From positions 1 to 38,092 of the forward strand of contig JAFUPT010000125.1 of NCBI GenBank assembly GCA_017481065.1: 38,092 bases of DNA, written 5' to 3'. A program made the position numbers and the translations under genes. Position 1 is the stretch's first letter; each line of letters begins with the position of its first letter. Below the pieces are notes generated by a model. The model was not told where the DNA came from, made no database searches, and saw only the letters and a program-made list of their open reading frames with translations. This DNA comes from Clostridia bacterium. Lineage in GTDB: Bacteria > Bacillota_A > Clostridia > Christensenellales > Aristaeellaceae. Below, piece after piece: positions 1-6,145 of the stretch.

Positions 1-31
1 TATGGAGCTGATGACCGGATTTGAACCGGTG
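1..31 (-). repeat. tRNA-Thr 3'-end fragment, copy 3 (cut by window edge)
   Basis: The first 31 bases are identical to the 3' end (CCA, acceptor strand and T arm) of the intact tRNA-Thr at 1934-2009, read on the minus strand. The match stops at base 31, inside the region before the T stem. No 5' half lies upstream; peptide gene 1 occupies that place. The window begins inside this repeat, which fits an assembly break at a repeated sequence. Confidence 0.85.
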
Positions 32-42
32 CATTCTGCGCT

Positions 43-273
43 TTAAAAATCATCACAATAGTCAGCTCCGCAGTCTTCGCATCGCATCCTGTAGTATCCG
101 CCTAAATTTACAAGTACCTTATGCCTTGCGGTTTGGCGACAATAATTGCACGTTTTCATAATTATCTGACCCGCGCTGAGAAAGCCGCCGGCAACCTGAT
201 CCAGGGCATCGTCACTGATTATTTCATGGGAAGCGTTCTGTGCGTCCTGGTGGAATTTGTCGTTCTGGTTCAT
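43..273 (-). CDS. Small peptide with double-glycine-type leader and CxxC...CxxC core (peptide 1)
   Basis: A 76-residue peptide. The start is the ATG at 273, preceded by AAGGAG with 9 nt spacing; an upstream in-frame ATG at 372 lies before the promoters and has no ribosome site. Residues 1-30 form an acidic leader ending in DDALDQVAGG, which resembles the double-glycine leaders cleaved by peptidase-containing ABC exporters. The 46-residue remainder carries CNYC and CEDC separated by 19 residues, a zinc-ribbon or disulfide-like layout, plus one more Cys. It is clearly homologous to the reading frame at 502-720. Its stop lies 11 nt from a tRNA-Thr 3' fragment. I do not recognise a named family. 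It could be a bacteriocin-like or signalling peptide, or a substrate of a modification system, but no exporter or modifying enzyme is in the window. Confidence 0.72.
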   Translation of the reverse strand: MNQNDKFHQDAQNASHEIISDDALDQVAGGFLSAGQIIMKTCNYCRQTARHKVLVNLGGYYRMRCEDCGADYCDDF

Positions 274-342
274 GGTTTTTTTCTCCTTGACTGTTTTCTG
301 TTTATATATACGATGGAAACGGGGGAAAGGGCCAGTTTTTTC

Positions 343-446
343 CATTATAACAAAAAATAGTTTTCGAGGCAACGAAAAAGAACCAACTTTTTTTCATTAT
401 AACAAAAATAGCTTTCAAGGCAATAAAAATAAAAAAGAACCAACCC
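343..446 (-). repeat. Tandem 52-bp repeat carrying duplicated promoters for peptide 1
   Basis: Two imperfect 52-bp direct repeats (343-394 and 395-446). On the minus strand each contains TTGCCT, a 16-17 nt spacer and TATAAT: -35 at 418-423 with -10 at 396-401, and -35 at 367-372 with -10 at 344-349. Both face peptide gene 1. The left arm of the upstream terminator (GAACCAAC) is also copied in the second unit. Confidence 0.7.
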
Positions 447-460
447 ATGCGGATTGGTTC
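426..460 (-). terminator. Intrinsic terminator after tRNA-Thr fragment 2
   Basis: Inverted repeat GAACCAA / TTGGTTC (437-443 and 454-460), followed on the minus strand by a U-rich tract (426-436). It sits immediately after the CCA end of the tRNA fragment, in the same position as the terminator of the intact tRNA-Thr. Confidence 0.7.
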
Positions 461-504
461 TTATGGAGCTGATGACCGGATTTGAACCGGTGACCTCATC
501 CTTA
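461..504 (-). repeat. tRNA-Thr 3'-half fragment, copy 2
   Basis: Bases 461-504 are identical to 1931-1974: the 3' half of tRNA-Thr from the anticodon loop through the variable region, T arm, acceptor strand and CCA (464-504), plus three flanking bases. There is no 5' half; the adjacent sequence is the end of peptide frame 2, whose TAA stop (502-504) lies inside the fragment. It is best read as an attachment-site-like duplication, not a functional tRNA. Confidence 0.88.
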
Positions 505-720
505 GCAACGAGGCGATATATTGACAAAGTTTTTGCTGCATCGGGTACAAAAGCGCAAGCCATTTCTCCAAACGAAGGAATCATCCTTTCCGCAGTAAGT
601 GCAAATGATGATTCCGGGCGCATTGGCGCTGGCGCCGCCGGCCACATTCTCCAGAGCCGCATCGTTGATTTCCTGGGAAGAATTCTGTGCATCCCAGTGG
701 AATTTATCGTTCTGGTTCGT
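502..720 (-). pseudogene. Paralogue of peptide 1 with ACG in place of the start ATG (peptide 2)
   Basis: The frame encodes about 72 residues. It aligns with peptide 1 from its first codon: both share N-Q-N-D-K-F-H and D-A-Q-N, and the leader ends in ALENVAGG. A short core follows with CTYC and CTRC separated by 14 residues. The codon matching the ATG of peptide 1 is ACG (718-720), with GAGGAAAG 4-5 nt upstream. The in-frame sequence back to a TGA stop has no ATG, GTG or TTG. The stop TAA is supplied by the tRNA-Thr fragment. It lies 57 nt after the Sel1 gene and could share its transcript. Either the start has been lost, or ACG is used inefficiently; the intact frame suggests any loss is recent. 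Confidence 0.6.
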
Positions 721-777
721 GGGCTTTCCTCTTTGTTTGTTTTCTGATTCTATATACGAAGCAAGCGTAATTGTGTC

Positions 778-1755
778 TCAATCGGTTCCCTGAATTTCTG
801 CCAGAAGTTTTGCGGCGTCTTCATCGCCCTGCTCAGCTGCCAGGGAGAACCATTTGGCGGCCTCTTCAAGATTCGGTTCCACAGCCTTGCCGTCATAATA
901 ATAGCAGCCCATGGCATACTGGCCGTAATCGCAGCCCTGTTCTGCGGAGAGAGAGAACCATTTCAAGGCTTCTTCGTAATTCTGTTCCACGCCTTCGCCC
1001 TTGTAATAGCTCCAGCCCACATCGTATTGGCCGTAATCATATCCCAGCTCGGCGGAACGCAGGAACCATTTGAAGGATTCCTCCAGGTCTTGTTCTACGC
1101 CTTCGCCGCATAAATACATTATACCGATGCGGTCCATGGACGGGGCATGATCCTGTTCGGCGGCAAGATGGAACCATTTGAGGGCTTCTTCGTAATTCTG
1201 TTCCACGCCTTTGCCCTTGTAATAGCTCAAGCCCACATCGTATTGGCCGTAATCATATCCCAGCTCGGCGGAACGCAGGAACCATTTGAAGGATTCCTCC
1301 AGGTCTTCTTCTACGCCTTCGCCGTATAAATACATTATACCGATTTGGTCAATGGACGGGGCATCATCCTGTTCGGCGGCAAGATGGAACCATTTGAGGG
1401 CTTCTTCATAGCTCTGCTCCACCCCGTCACCACTGTACAGGTTGCGTGCAAGGTTGTACTGGGCGCTGGCAAGGCCCTGTTCGGCGGCGGTGGTGAAAAG
1501 CTCCACGGCCTTTACCTGGTCCTGTTCCACGCCGCGACCGTTATCATAGCATATGCCCAGGCGATTGATGGATTTCAGGTGACCCTGTTCCGAGGCCAGC
1601 AGGAAGTATTCTATGGATTTTTCATACTCTCCGTTGCCATAGTAAGTGTCTCCGATGCTGAACAGTTCTTCGGGGTCGGTAATTCCGCTGATTTCGGCAA
1701 AGGAAGCGCTGCACAGCAATATCAGTGAAAAAAAGACAATGAACAGTTTTTTCAT
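778..1755 (-). CDS. Secreted Sel1-repeat (TPR-like) protein
   Basis: A 325-residue protein with an N-terminal signal peptide (about residues 1-20, ending A-S-F-A) followed by about seven Sel1-like repeats. The repeats have the form A-E-Q-G...A-x-x-x-L-G-x-x-Y-x-x-G-x-G-V-E-Q-(N/D)-x-E-E-A-x-K-W-F. Sel1 repeats are alpha-helical solenoids used for protein-protein binding; no catalytic domain is visible. The start ATG has GGGAGGAT upstream, and a TATAAT lies at 1793-1798 on the minus strand. Two 72-residue units in the middle are nearly identical at the DNA level, a recent internal duplication. It sits between tRNA-Thr and its duplicated 3' end, so it is probably cargo of an acquired cassette. 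Partner and role are unknown. Confidence 0.9.
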   Translation of the reverse strand: MKKLFIVFFSLILLCSASFAEISGITDPEELFSIGDTYYGNGEYEKSIEYFLLASEQGHLKSINRLGICYDNGRGVEQDQVKAVELFTTAAEQGLASAQYNLARNLYSGDGVEQSYEEALKWFHLAAEQDDAPSIDQIGIMYLYGEGVEEDLEESFKWFLRSAELGYDYGQYDVGLSYYKGKGVEQNYEEALKWFHLAAEQDHAPSMDRIGIMYLCGEGVEQDLEESFKWFLRSAELGYDYGQYDVGWSYYKGEGVEQNYEEALKWFSLSAEQGCDYGQYAMGCYYYDGKAVEPNLEEAAKWFSLAAEQGDEDAAKLLAEIQGTD

Positions 1756-1792
1756 CAGACAGATCCTCCCTCAAGTTATATGGCTTGTATTC

Positions 1793-1798
1793 ATTATA
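1793..1798 (-). promoter_or_regulatory. -10 element for the Sel1-repeat gene
   Basis: TATAAT on the minus strand, 38 nt upstream of the ATG. No good -35 is seen at the usual distance; the upstream sequence is U/A-rich. Confidence 0.5.
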
Positions 1799-1827
1799 GC
1801 ATTTTTAGGATAAAAAGAAAAGAGAAA

Positions 1828-1856
1828 ATAAAAAAAGCCAACCATTTCTGGTTGGC
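1828..1856 (-). terminator. Intrinsic terminator between tRNA-Thr and Sel1 gene
   Basis: Perfect 8-bp stem GCCAACCA / TGGTTGGC (1837-1856) followed on the minus strand by seven or more U residues. It resembles the terminator after tRNA fragment 2, which uses the same AACCAA core. Confidence 0.7.
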
Positions 1857-1894
1857 AAGACGGTAATTCCGGAGGATTTGCCGTTTTTTCTGAA

Positions 1895-1928
1895 AGAAAA
1901 AATGCTGGAATCAAGCCTGATTCCAGCA
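1895..1928 (-). terminator. Intrinsic terminator of tRNA-Thr
   Basis: Perfect 10-bp inverted repeat TGCTGGAATC / GATTCCAGCA (1903-1928) followed on the minus strand by a U-run (1895-1902), starting 5 nt after the CCA end of tRNA-Thr. Confidence 0.85.
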
Positions 1929-1933
1929 CCTTA

Positions 1934-2009
<76 letters not shown>

Positions 2010-2038
2010 GCGTTGCCTTATCGTTTGACGCAAGATTG

Positions 2039-2067
2039 ATTATACTACACCATCCGGAAAAATGCAA
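2039..2067 (-). promoter_or_regulatory. Promoter of tRNA-Thr
   Basis: Minus-strand TTGCAT (2062-2067), a 17-nt spacer and TATAAT (2039-2044), about 30 nt upstream of the tRNA 5' end. The -35 lies inside one arm of the long imperfect palindrome at 2049-2132. Confidence 0.8.
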
Positions 2068-2132
2068 GTGTTTTTTTGCGATTTAACATTTTTAACCTGA
2101 ATCGCAAAACCACTGCACATTCCCGGATGGCG
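2049..2132. repeat. Long imperfect palindrome between tRNA-Thr promoter and queT
   Basis: The two arms (about 2049-2082 and 2097-2132) are near inverse complements, both built around CATCCGG, AATG, CA-GTG and TTTTGCGATT. As RNA from queT on the minus strand it would form one long hairpin just after the stop codon. It may terminate queT transcription or be the relic of a small inverted-repeat element. Confidence 0.6.
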
Positions 2133-2139
2133 CTTTGCC

Positions 2140-2640
2140 TCACAGCTTCAGCACATCCTCCGGCACATGCCTCAGCGCCTTCACCATCACCAGCCCCAGC
2201 ACATAGCACACCACGAGCTCGCCCAGGGCCACCGTGCCCATGGAGGAGAGCAGCGCCGGCAGGTTCGTCGCGGCGCCGGGGGCGCGCACATATGCGAAAT
2301 ACACCACGGGGCCCACGATCAGCCCGTTGAAGATGGCGGGCATGGCGGCGGCAAGCAGGGGCCTGCCCCGCAGCTTCCGGGTTGCAATGGCCGCCAGCAG
2401 CGTGGCGATGGAGCCCAGCACCACATCATACCATATGCCGCCGCCCAGCAGGTTGGCGATCAGGCAGCCGATGAACAGGCCGGGAACCGCATCGGCAGCC
2501 AGAATGGGCAGCAGCGTGAGCGCCTCCGCGATGCGGAATTGCACCGCGCCGAAGCTCAGCGGCTGGAATACCACGGTCAGCAGCGCGTAAATCGCGGCGA
2601 TCAGCGCCGCATGGGTGAGGGAACGGGTGGAATTCTTCAT
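2140..2640 (-). CDS. queT: QueT-family queuosine precursor transporter
   Basis: A 166-residue integral membrane protein with about five hydrophobic helices. The segments around ALIAAIYALLTVVFQPLSFG, QFRIAEALTLLP and the glycine-rich LLGGGIWYD are characteristic of QueT, the substrate-binding S component of an energy-coupling-factor importer for queuosine precursors such as preQ1. The general ATPase and T components are not in this window, as is usual for stand-alone S components. The start is the ATG at 2640 with AAGGAAGG 7 nt upstream; the longer frame upstream runs through the leader and its terminator hairpin. The gene has its own promoter and a long structured leader, suggesting control by a riboswitch. 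Identification rests on residue patterns and topology. Confidence 0.88.
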   Translation of the reverse strand: MKNSTRSLTHAALIAAIYALLTVVFQPLSFGAVQFRIAEALTLLPILAADAVPGLFIGCLIANLLGGGIWYDVVLGSIATLLAAIATRKLRGRPLLAAAMPAIFNGLIVGPVVYFAYVRAPGAATNLPALLSSMGTVALGELVVCYVLGLVMVKALRHVPEDVLKL

Positions 2641-2824
2641 GGATTGGACCTTCCTTTCGGAGAGGCCGCAGCTGGTTCTGAAACAAAAAAACAAGCATGG
2701 CCCAGCCATGCTCAAACTTGCACCCACAGATTTTCATCTGCCGGCGCAACCTGGTTTTGTTTTTTCGGGGATGGTACATCCCGTCAGACAGGAGGGCTGC
2801 GAACTGTCTCAGTATTTATTTTGC
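2641..2824 (-). ncRNA. Structured queT leader, candidate preQ1-type riboswitch
   Basis: The 180-nt leader between promoter and queT is GC-rich and folds locally. It contains AGACAG...CTGTCT (about 2788-2811), a GGGATG/CATCCC hairpin next to it, an A-rich single-stranded tract, a hairpin with CAGAT/ATCTG, and a strong intrinsic terminator just before the gene. queT genes are commonly controlled by preQ1 riboswitches, including the preQ1-III class in Clostridia. The assignment to a class is inference; I could not match a full consensus. Confidence 0.5.
2681..2712 (-). terminator. Terminator hairpin in queT leader
   Basis: Perfect 8-bp stem AGCATGGC / GCCATGCT (2694-2712), followed on the minus strand by a U-rich run (2681-2692). 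It lies upstream of the queT start, as expected for transcription attenuation. Confidence 0.8.
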
Positions 2825-2830
2825 AGATCT

Positions 2831-2858
2831 ATTATAGCATGCTCCGCCGCTTTTGCAA
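2831..2858 (-). promoter_or_regulatory. Promoter of queT leader
   Basis: Minus-strand TTGCAA (2853-2858), a 16-nt spacer and TATAAT (2831-2836). Confidence 0.7.
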
Positions 2859-2910
2859 GTTGAAAATTTGAAAATAGAATATTATTCAAGCGGATTCAAT
2901 ATTGGTTTGC

Positions 2911-2916
2911 TATAAT
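2911..2916 (+). promoter_or_regulatory. -10 element of the amidohydrolase gene
   Basis: TATAAT preceded by TTGC (TGC extended -10 like). No convincing -35. It lies 36 nt upstream of the preferred TTG start. Confidence 0.55.
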
Positions 2917-2951
2917 ATATCTAGAATATCATGATCGCGGGAGGGCATCCC

Positions 2952-3743
2952 TTGAAAATATTTGACGTACATGTGCACATCTTCCCCCACAAAATTGCGG
3001 AAAAGGCCGCCGGCAGCATCGGCGATTTTTATGATGGCCTGCCCATGCATGCCAACGGCATGCTGGAAACCGCGCTCAGCATGATGGATAACGCCGGAAT
3101 CGCCGCCTTCGCCGCCCATTCCGTGGCGCTCACGCCCCACAATGTGGATCGCATCAATGAATTCCTCCTCTCGGCCAAGGCCCGGCTGGGCGCGCGCATG
3201 GTGCCCTTCGCGGCCATCCATCCCGAAATGGAGGATATGCAGGCAGCGGTGGATAAGATCGTGGCCCAGGGCTTCCAGGGCGTTAAAATCCATCCGGATA
3301 TGCAGCGCTTCGCCGTGGATGATCCCCATGTGGCCCCCATGATGGAGGCCATCGCCGGAACCGGGCTGCCGCTGCTCATCCATTCCGGCGATTACCGCTA
3401 TGATTTCGATGGCCCGCAGCGCCTGCTGAACCTGCGCAGGAATTTCCCCGGGCTCAATATGTTCTGCGCCCACTTCGGCGGCTGGAGCGAGTGGGACCGC
3501 GCGGTGGAGCTGCTGCCCGGAAACGGCATCATCGTGGATACCTCCAGCTCCCTCTATCACCTGTCTGCGGAGCAGGCAACCAAGGCCATCCGCCGCTTCG
3601 GCGCGGAAAATGTGCTCTTCGGCTCCGATTATCCCATGTGGGATCCCAAGGAGGAAGTGGAGCGCTTCATGCGGCTGGAGCTCAGCGATAAGGAACGGGA
3701 GGATATACTCTGGAACAACGCCGCCCGGCTCTTCCAACTGTGA
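2952..3743 (+). CDS. Amidohydrolase-2 family metal-dependent hydrolase
   Basis: A 263-residue TIM-barrel hydrolase. Metal-binding signatures are HVH at residues 7-9, IHSGD (His on strand 5), CAHFGG (His on strand 6) and FGSDYPM (Asp on strand 8). These fit the amidohydrolase-2 superfamily (ACMSD/uronate-hydrolase type), which hydrolyses or decarboxylates small carbocyclic substrates; the substrate cannot be read from sequence. I prefer the TTG at 2952, which has GGGAGG about 8 nt upstream and starts directly on the first strand (MKIFDVHVH). The ATG at 2931 is in frame but has no ribosome site and lies only 15 nt after the -10. A TATAAT is present at 2911-2916. The gene is divergent from queT and probably monocistronic. 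Confidence 0.87.
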   Translation: MKIFDVHVHIFPHKIAEKAAGSIGDFYDGLPMHANGMLETALSMMDNAGIAAFAAHSVALTPHNVDRINEFLLSAKARLGARMVPFAAIHPEMEDMQAAVDKIVAQGFQGVKIHPDMQRFAVDDPHVAPMMEAIAGTGLPLLIHSGDYRYDFDGPQRLLNLRRNFPGLNMFCAHFGGWSEWDRAVELLPGNGIIVDTSSSLYHLSAEQATKAIRRFGAENVLFGSDYPMWDPKEEVERFMRLELSDKEREDILWNNAARLFQL

Positions 3744-3792
3744 AAAAACCCGCGCGCCCGGTTGACATTTTTTCGACATTGCTCCCGATCGT

Positions 3793-3821
3793 TTGACGCT
3801 GCCCCGCCGCTTGTGTATAAT
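3793..3821 (+). promoter_or_regulatory. Promoter of small membrane protein gene
   Basis: TTGACG (3793-3798), 17-nt spacer, TATAAT (3816-3821). An in-frame ATG coincides with the -35, which rules it out as the translation start. Confidence 0.85.
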
Positions 3822-3867
3822 AAAATCAGCTATAATCTATTGTACGGGGAAAGGAGCGCATGATCGG

Positions 3868-4182
3868 ATGGGACGCGCTGAAAATAGCAAGAATCTTGCA
3901 GCTAAGAAGTATAGAAAGGTTTCTGTGTGGAACTGGATGGGCACCCTCATCCTCTCCGCCATTCCCGGCGTGAATATCATCGCCATGATCCTCTTCATCA
4001 TCTTCGCCAAGGCCCAGGCCAAGCGCAGCTATGCAGTCGCCATGCTGATCCTCATGCTGCTCGGCCTCGCGCTCACCTGCGCAGGCTTCATCCTCTTCGC
4101 CGAACAGCTCGCCGTCTTCGCGGATTGGCTCCGCAGCGGCCAGAAGATCATGGATTTCTTCGGCCAGGCCCCGGTGGTCTGA
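3868..4182 (+). CDS. Small two-helix membrane protein, unknown function
   Basis: A 104-residue protein with a polar N terminus (about 20 residues) and two transmembrane helices: SAIPGVNIIAMILFIIFA and AVAMLILMLLGLALTCAGFILFA, joined by a short basic loop with KAQAKRSYA. The chosen ATG (3868) lies 47 nt after the -10, with AAAGGAG 12 nt before it; an ATG at 3860 is better spaced but out of frame. No enzymatic motif is visible. The hydrophobic hairpin with a basic loop resembles many small uncharacterised Clostridia membrane proteins. The palindrome array A begins right after its stop. Confidence 0.75.
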   Translation: MGRAENSKNLAAKKYRKVSVWNWMGTLILSAIPGVNIIAMILFIIFAKAQAKRSYAVAMLILMLLGLALTCAGFILFAEQLAVFADWLRSGQKIMDFFGQAPVV

Positions 4183-4185
4183 CGC

Positions 4186-4450
4186 TAGGGAGACGCTGGA
4201 GACGCTGGGGAGACGCTGGGGACGCTGTCCCCAGACCCCTGCCAGGGGAAATGATTTCCCCTGGACCCCTCTGAAAGGCGCGCAATGCGCGCCAAAATAA
4301 TTAGAAGGCACACGAAGGTGTGCCTTTTTTGTGAGGTTTCCAAAGGGGATCATCCCCTTTGGCAGGGTTCCAAGGGACAGCGTCCCTTGGTGGGGTTCTT
4401 AGGGGCAAAGCCCCTGAGCGGGGTTTGGGGCAGCGCCCCAATGCCTCTTC
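4186..4450. repeat. Palindrome array A
   Basis: Fills the gap between two convergent genes. It starts with tandem GGAGACGCTGG repeats (4189-4222). Then follow a CCAGGGGAAAT/ATTTCCCCTGG palindrome, GGCGCGCAATGCGCGCC (4277-4293), the central hairpin AAGGCACAC/GTGTGCCTT with a T-run (4305-4330), and four further palindromes with arms CCAAAGGGG (4340-4362), CCAAGGGAC (4370-4390), AGGGGC and TTGGGGC. Confidence 0.85.
4305..4330. terminator. Bidirectional-looking terminator in array A
   Basis: AAGGCACAC / GTGTGCCTT stem followed by TTTTT on the plus strand, between convergent genes. Confidence 0.65.
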
Positions 4451-4456
4451 CGCCTC

Positions 4457-5272
4457 TCACAGCCCCACTTCCACCATGCCGCTGCTGCGCAGCTGCAGAA
4501 TGTGGTCAAATCCCGCCGCCCGGGCCAGCTGGGCGGAGAGCTCGAAGCCGGTGTCCAGCGTGGGCGCGGAATGAGAATCGCTGTTGATGATGATCTCGCC
4601 GCCGTGCTCGCGGATGAAGGAGAGCAGCTCCGGCCGGGGATAGGGAATGCTGCGGTAGCCGCGGGCGATGGCTCCGGTATTCATCTCGAGGGGTTTGCCG
4701 CGCTCGATGGCGCAGAGGATGGCCTCCTTTGCGGGGTTCAGGTAGCGCGGGTCGGTCTCGTCAAAGTGCTTAAAACCCTCGTTGAATTTGCTCACAAGGT
4801 CGATGTGGCCGATGAACGCCGCATCCGATTTGGCGCACATCCGCGCCGCCTGCTCGAAGTAAGCCCGGGTGTAGGCGTAAAAATCCCCGCCGAATACATC
4901 GCGCACATAGCCCAGCATGTGGCCTTCGGTGTAATCCGCGCAGCAGTATACGCCGTCCTTCACAAACCAGTGGGTGGAATCGATGATGTATTCATAGCCC
5001 TCGTAATCCCGCCCTTCGTAGAGCGCATCCCGCTCCACGCCGAGTATGATCTCGATCTGTCCGGCGTATTTTTCCCGGATGCGCTTTACTTCTTCCCGGT
5101 ACAGCGCCTCCTTCTCCATGGTGATCGGCACCAGCTCGTAGGGGGTCCAGCCGTGCACGGAAAAGCCGAGGGAAACAAAGCCGAGCCGGATGGCGGCCTG
5201 CACCATCTCTTCCACGGTATTCTTGCCATCGCAGAAGGTAGAGTGGGTGTGGGCGTTGGATTTGAGAAGCAT
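4457..5272 (-). CDS. PHP-domain phosphatase, histidinol-phosphatase (HisK/HisJ) type
   Basis: A 271-residue PHP-superfamily protein. It opens with SNAHTHSTFCDG (metal ligands H8 and H10), followed by LGFSVHG, a glutamate in LGVERDALYE, IIDSTHWF, FIGHIDLV and a C-terminal INSDSHSAPTLDTGFE, the usual tri-metal ligand set. Proteins of this length and motif order in Firmicutes act as L-histidinol phosphate phosphatase in histidine biosynthesis. No other his genes are nearby, so a different phosphoester substrate is possible. The start ATG has TTGGAGG upstream. The gene shares a short divergent promoter region with the sirtuin. Confidence 0.85.
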   Translation of the reverse strand: MLLKSNAHTHSTFCDGKNTVEEMVQAAIRLGFVSLGFSVHGWTPYELVPITMEKEALYREEVKRIREKYAGQIEIILGVERDALYEGRDYEGYEYIIDSTHWFVKDGVYCCADYTEGHMLGYVRDVFGGDFYAYTRAYFEQAARMCAKSDAAFIGHIDLVSKFNEGFKHFDETDPRYLNPAKEAILCAIERGKPLEMNTGAIARGYRSIPYPRPELLSFIREHGGEIIINSDSHSAPTLDTGFELSAQLARAAGFDHILQLRSSGMVEVGL

Positions 5273-5301
5273 AATTTACCTCCAAGTTCATTCTGCATAC
5301 C

Positions 5302-5330
5302 ATCATAGCCCCTTCAAATCCTCCTGTCAA
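5302..5330 (-). promoter_or_regulatory. Promoter of PHP-phosphatase gene
   Basis: Minus-strand TTGACA (5325-5330), 17-nt spacer, TATGAT (5302-5307). It stands back to back with the sirtuin promoter. Confidence 0.8.
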
Positions 5331-5332
5331 TC

Positions 5333-5361
5333 TTGCAAATGTTGGTTTAAAGTGAGATAAT
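5333..5361 (+). promoter_or_regulatory. Promoter of sirtuin gene
   Basis: TTGCAA (5333-5338), 17-nt spacer, GATAAT (5356-5361). Only two bases separate its -35 from that of the divergent gene. Confidence 0.7.
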
Positions 5362-5377
5362 GTGTGGGGGTGATGTT

Positions 5378-6091
5378 ATGCTTCAGGAAATCATCAGGAA
5401 ATCAAAGCGCATCGTGTTCTTCGGCGGGGCAGGGGTCTCCACCGCGTCCGGCATCCCGGATTTCCGCGGCGCAGGCGGCCTCTTTCAGCAGAAGTACGGT
5501 GATCTCACGCCCGAAATGATGCTCTCCCAGTCCTTCTTCTATCTCCATCCGGCAAAATTCTTCGAATTCTACCGGGAACATATGCTCCACCCCGATGCAA
5601 AACCCAACGCCGCCCACAGGAAATTATTTGAACTGGAAAAGGCGGGCAGGCTGCGGGGAATCGTCACCCAGAATATCGATGGCCTCCATAAGGCCGCCGG
5701 AAACCGCCTCGTCTATGAACTTCATGGCAGCGTGCATGAAAATTACTGCATGGATTGCGGCCGCCAGTATGATTTGAACTGGCTCCTCTCCACCTCCGGA
5801 GTTCCCAAATGCGAAAAGTGCGGCGGCGTGGTCAAGCCCTGGGTGGTGCTCTACGGCGAAGCGCCGGATAAATACACCTGCATGGGCGCCTGCCGGGAAA
5901 TCTCCAATTGCGATACCCTGATCGTCGCCGGCACCAGCCTCGAGGTCGAGCCCGCCGCCTCCTTCCTCGAATACTTCCATGGAAAGAACCTCATTGTTAT
6001 CAACAAAGAGGAAACCAGGGCCGATTCCCGGGCTGCGCTGGTGATTCGCGGGGATATTGCGGAAGTGCTGGGGAATATCGAAATAAATTAA
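5378..6091 (+). CDS. cobB: NAD-dependent protein deacylase, SIR2 family
   Basis: A 237-residue sirtuin. The NAD-binding motif GAGVSTASGIPDFRG (residues 17-31), TQNIDGLH (97-104), the catalytic His116 in ELHG, a zinc site of four cysteines (C124, C127, C145, C148) and GTSLEVEPA are all present. The family removes acetyl or other acyl groups from lysines using NAD. The FGE-type motif reads VVLYGEA. I chose the ATG at 5378, with GGGGGTG 7 nt upstream; an in-frame ATG six codons earlier has no ribosome site. It has a single-gene promoter and is followed by array B. Confidence 0.95.
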   Translation: MLQEIIRKSKRIVFFGGAGVSTASGIPDFRGAGGLFQQKYGDLTPEMMLSQSFFYLHPAKFFEFYREHMLHPDAKPNAAHRKLFELEKAGRLRGIVTQNIDGLHKAAGNRLVYELHGSVHENYCMDCGRQYDLNWLLSTSGVPKCEKCGGVVKPWVVLYGEAPDKYTCMGACREISNCDTLIVAGTSLEVEPAASFLEYFHGKNLIVINKEETRADSRAALVIRGDIAEVLGNIEIN

Positions 6092-6109
6092 CGCCGCTTA
6101 CTATTCGAG

Positions 6110-6130
6110 ATACCAAATATCTGGTATAAT
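6110..6130 (+). promoter_or_regulatory. -10 element with overlapping palindrome upstream of argS
   Basis: ATACCA...TGGTAT inverted repeat (6110-6127) overlapping TATAAT (6125-6130). The arrangement looks like a promoter with an operator over the -10. The -35 is weak. Transcription would cross array B before reaching argS about 290 nt downstream. Confidence 0.5.
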
Positions 6131-6145
6131 AAAGGATAGATATGC

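Noticed and set aside
461..504. A second functional tRNA gene
   Set aside because: Only the 3' half is present; no acceptor 5' strand or D arm exists upstream, where a peptide frame lies.
3793..3867. Extended N terminus of the small membrane protein
   Set aside because: The upstream ATG overlaps the -35 of a consensus promoter and lies upstream of the transcript start.
4186..4450. CRISPR-like array
   Set aside because: Repeats are self-complementary, differ in length and are not separated by unique spacers of constant size; no cas genes are present.
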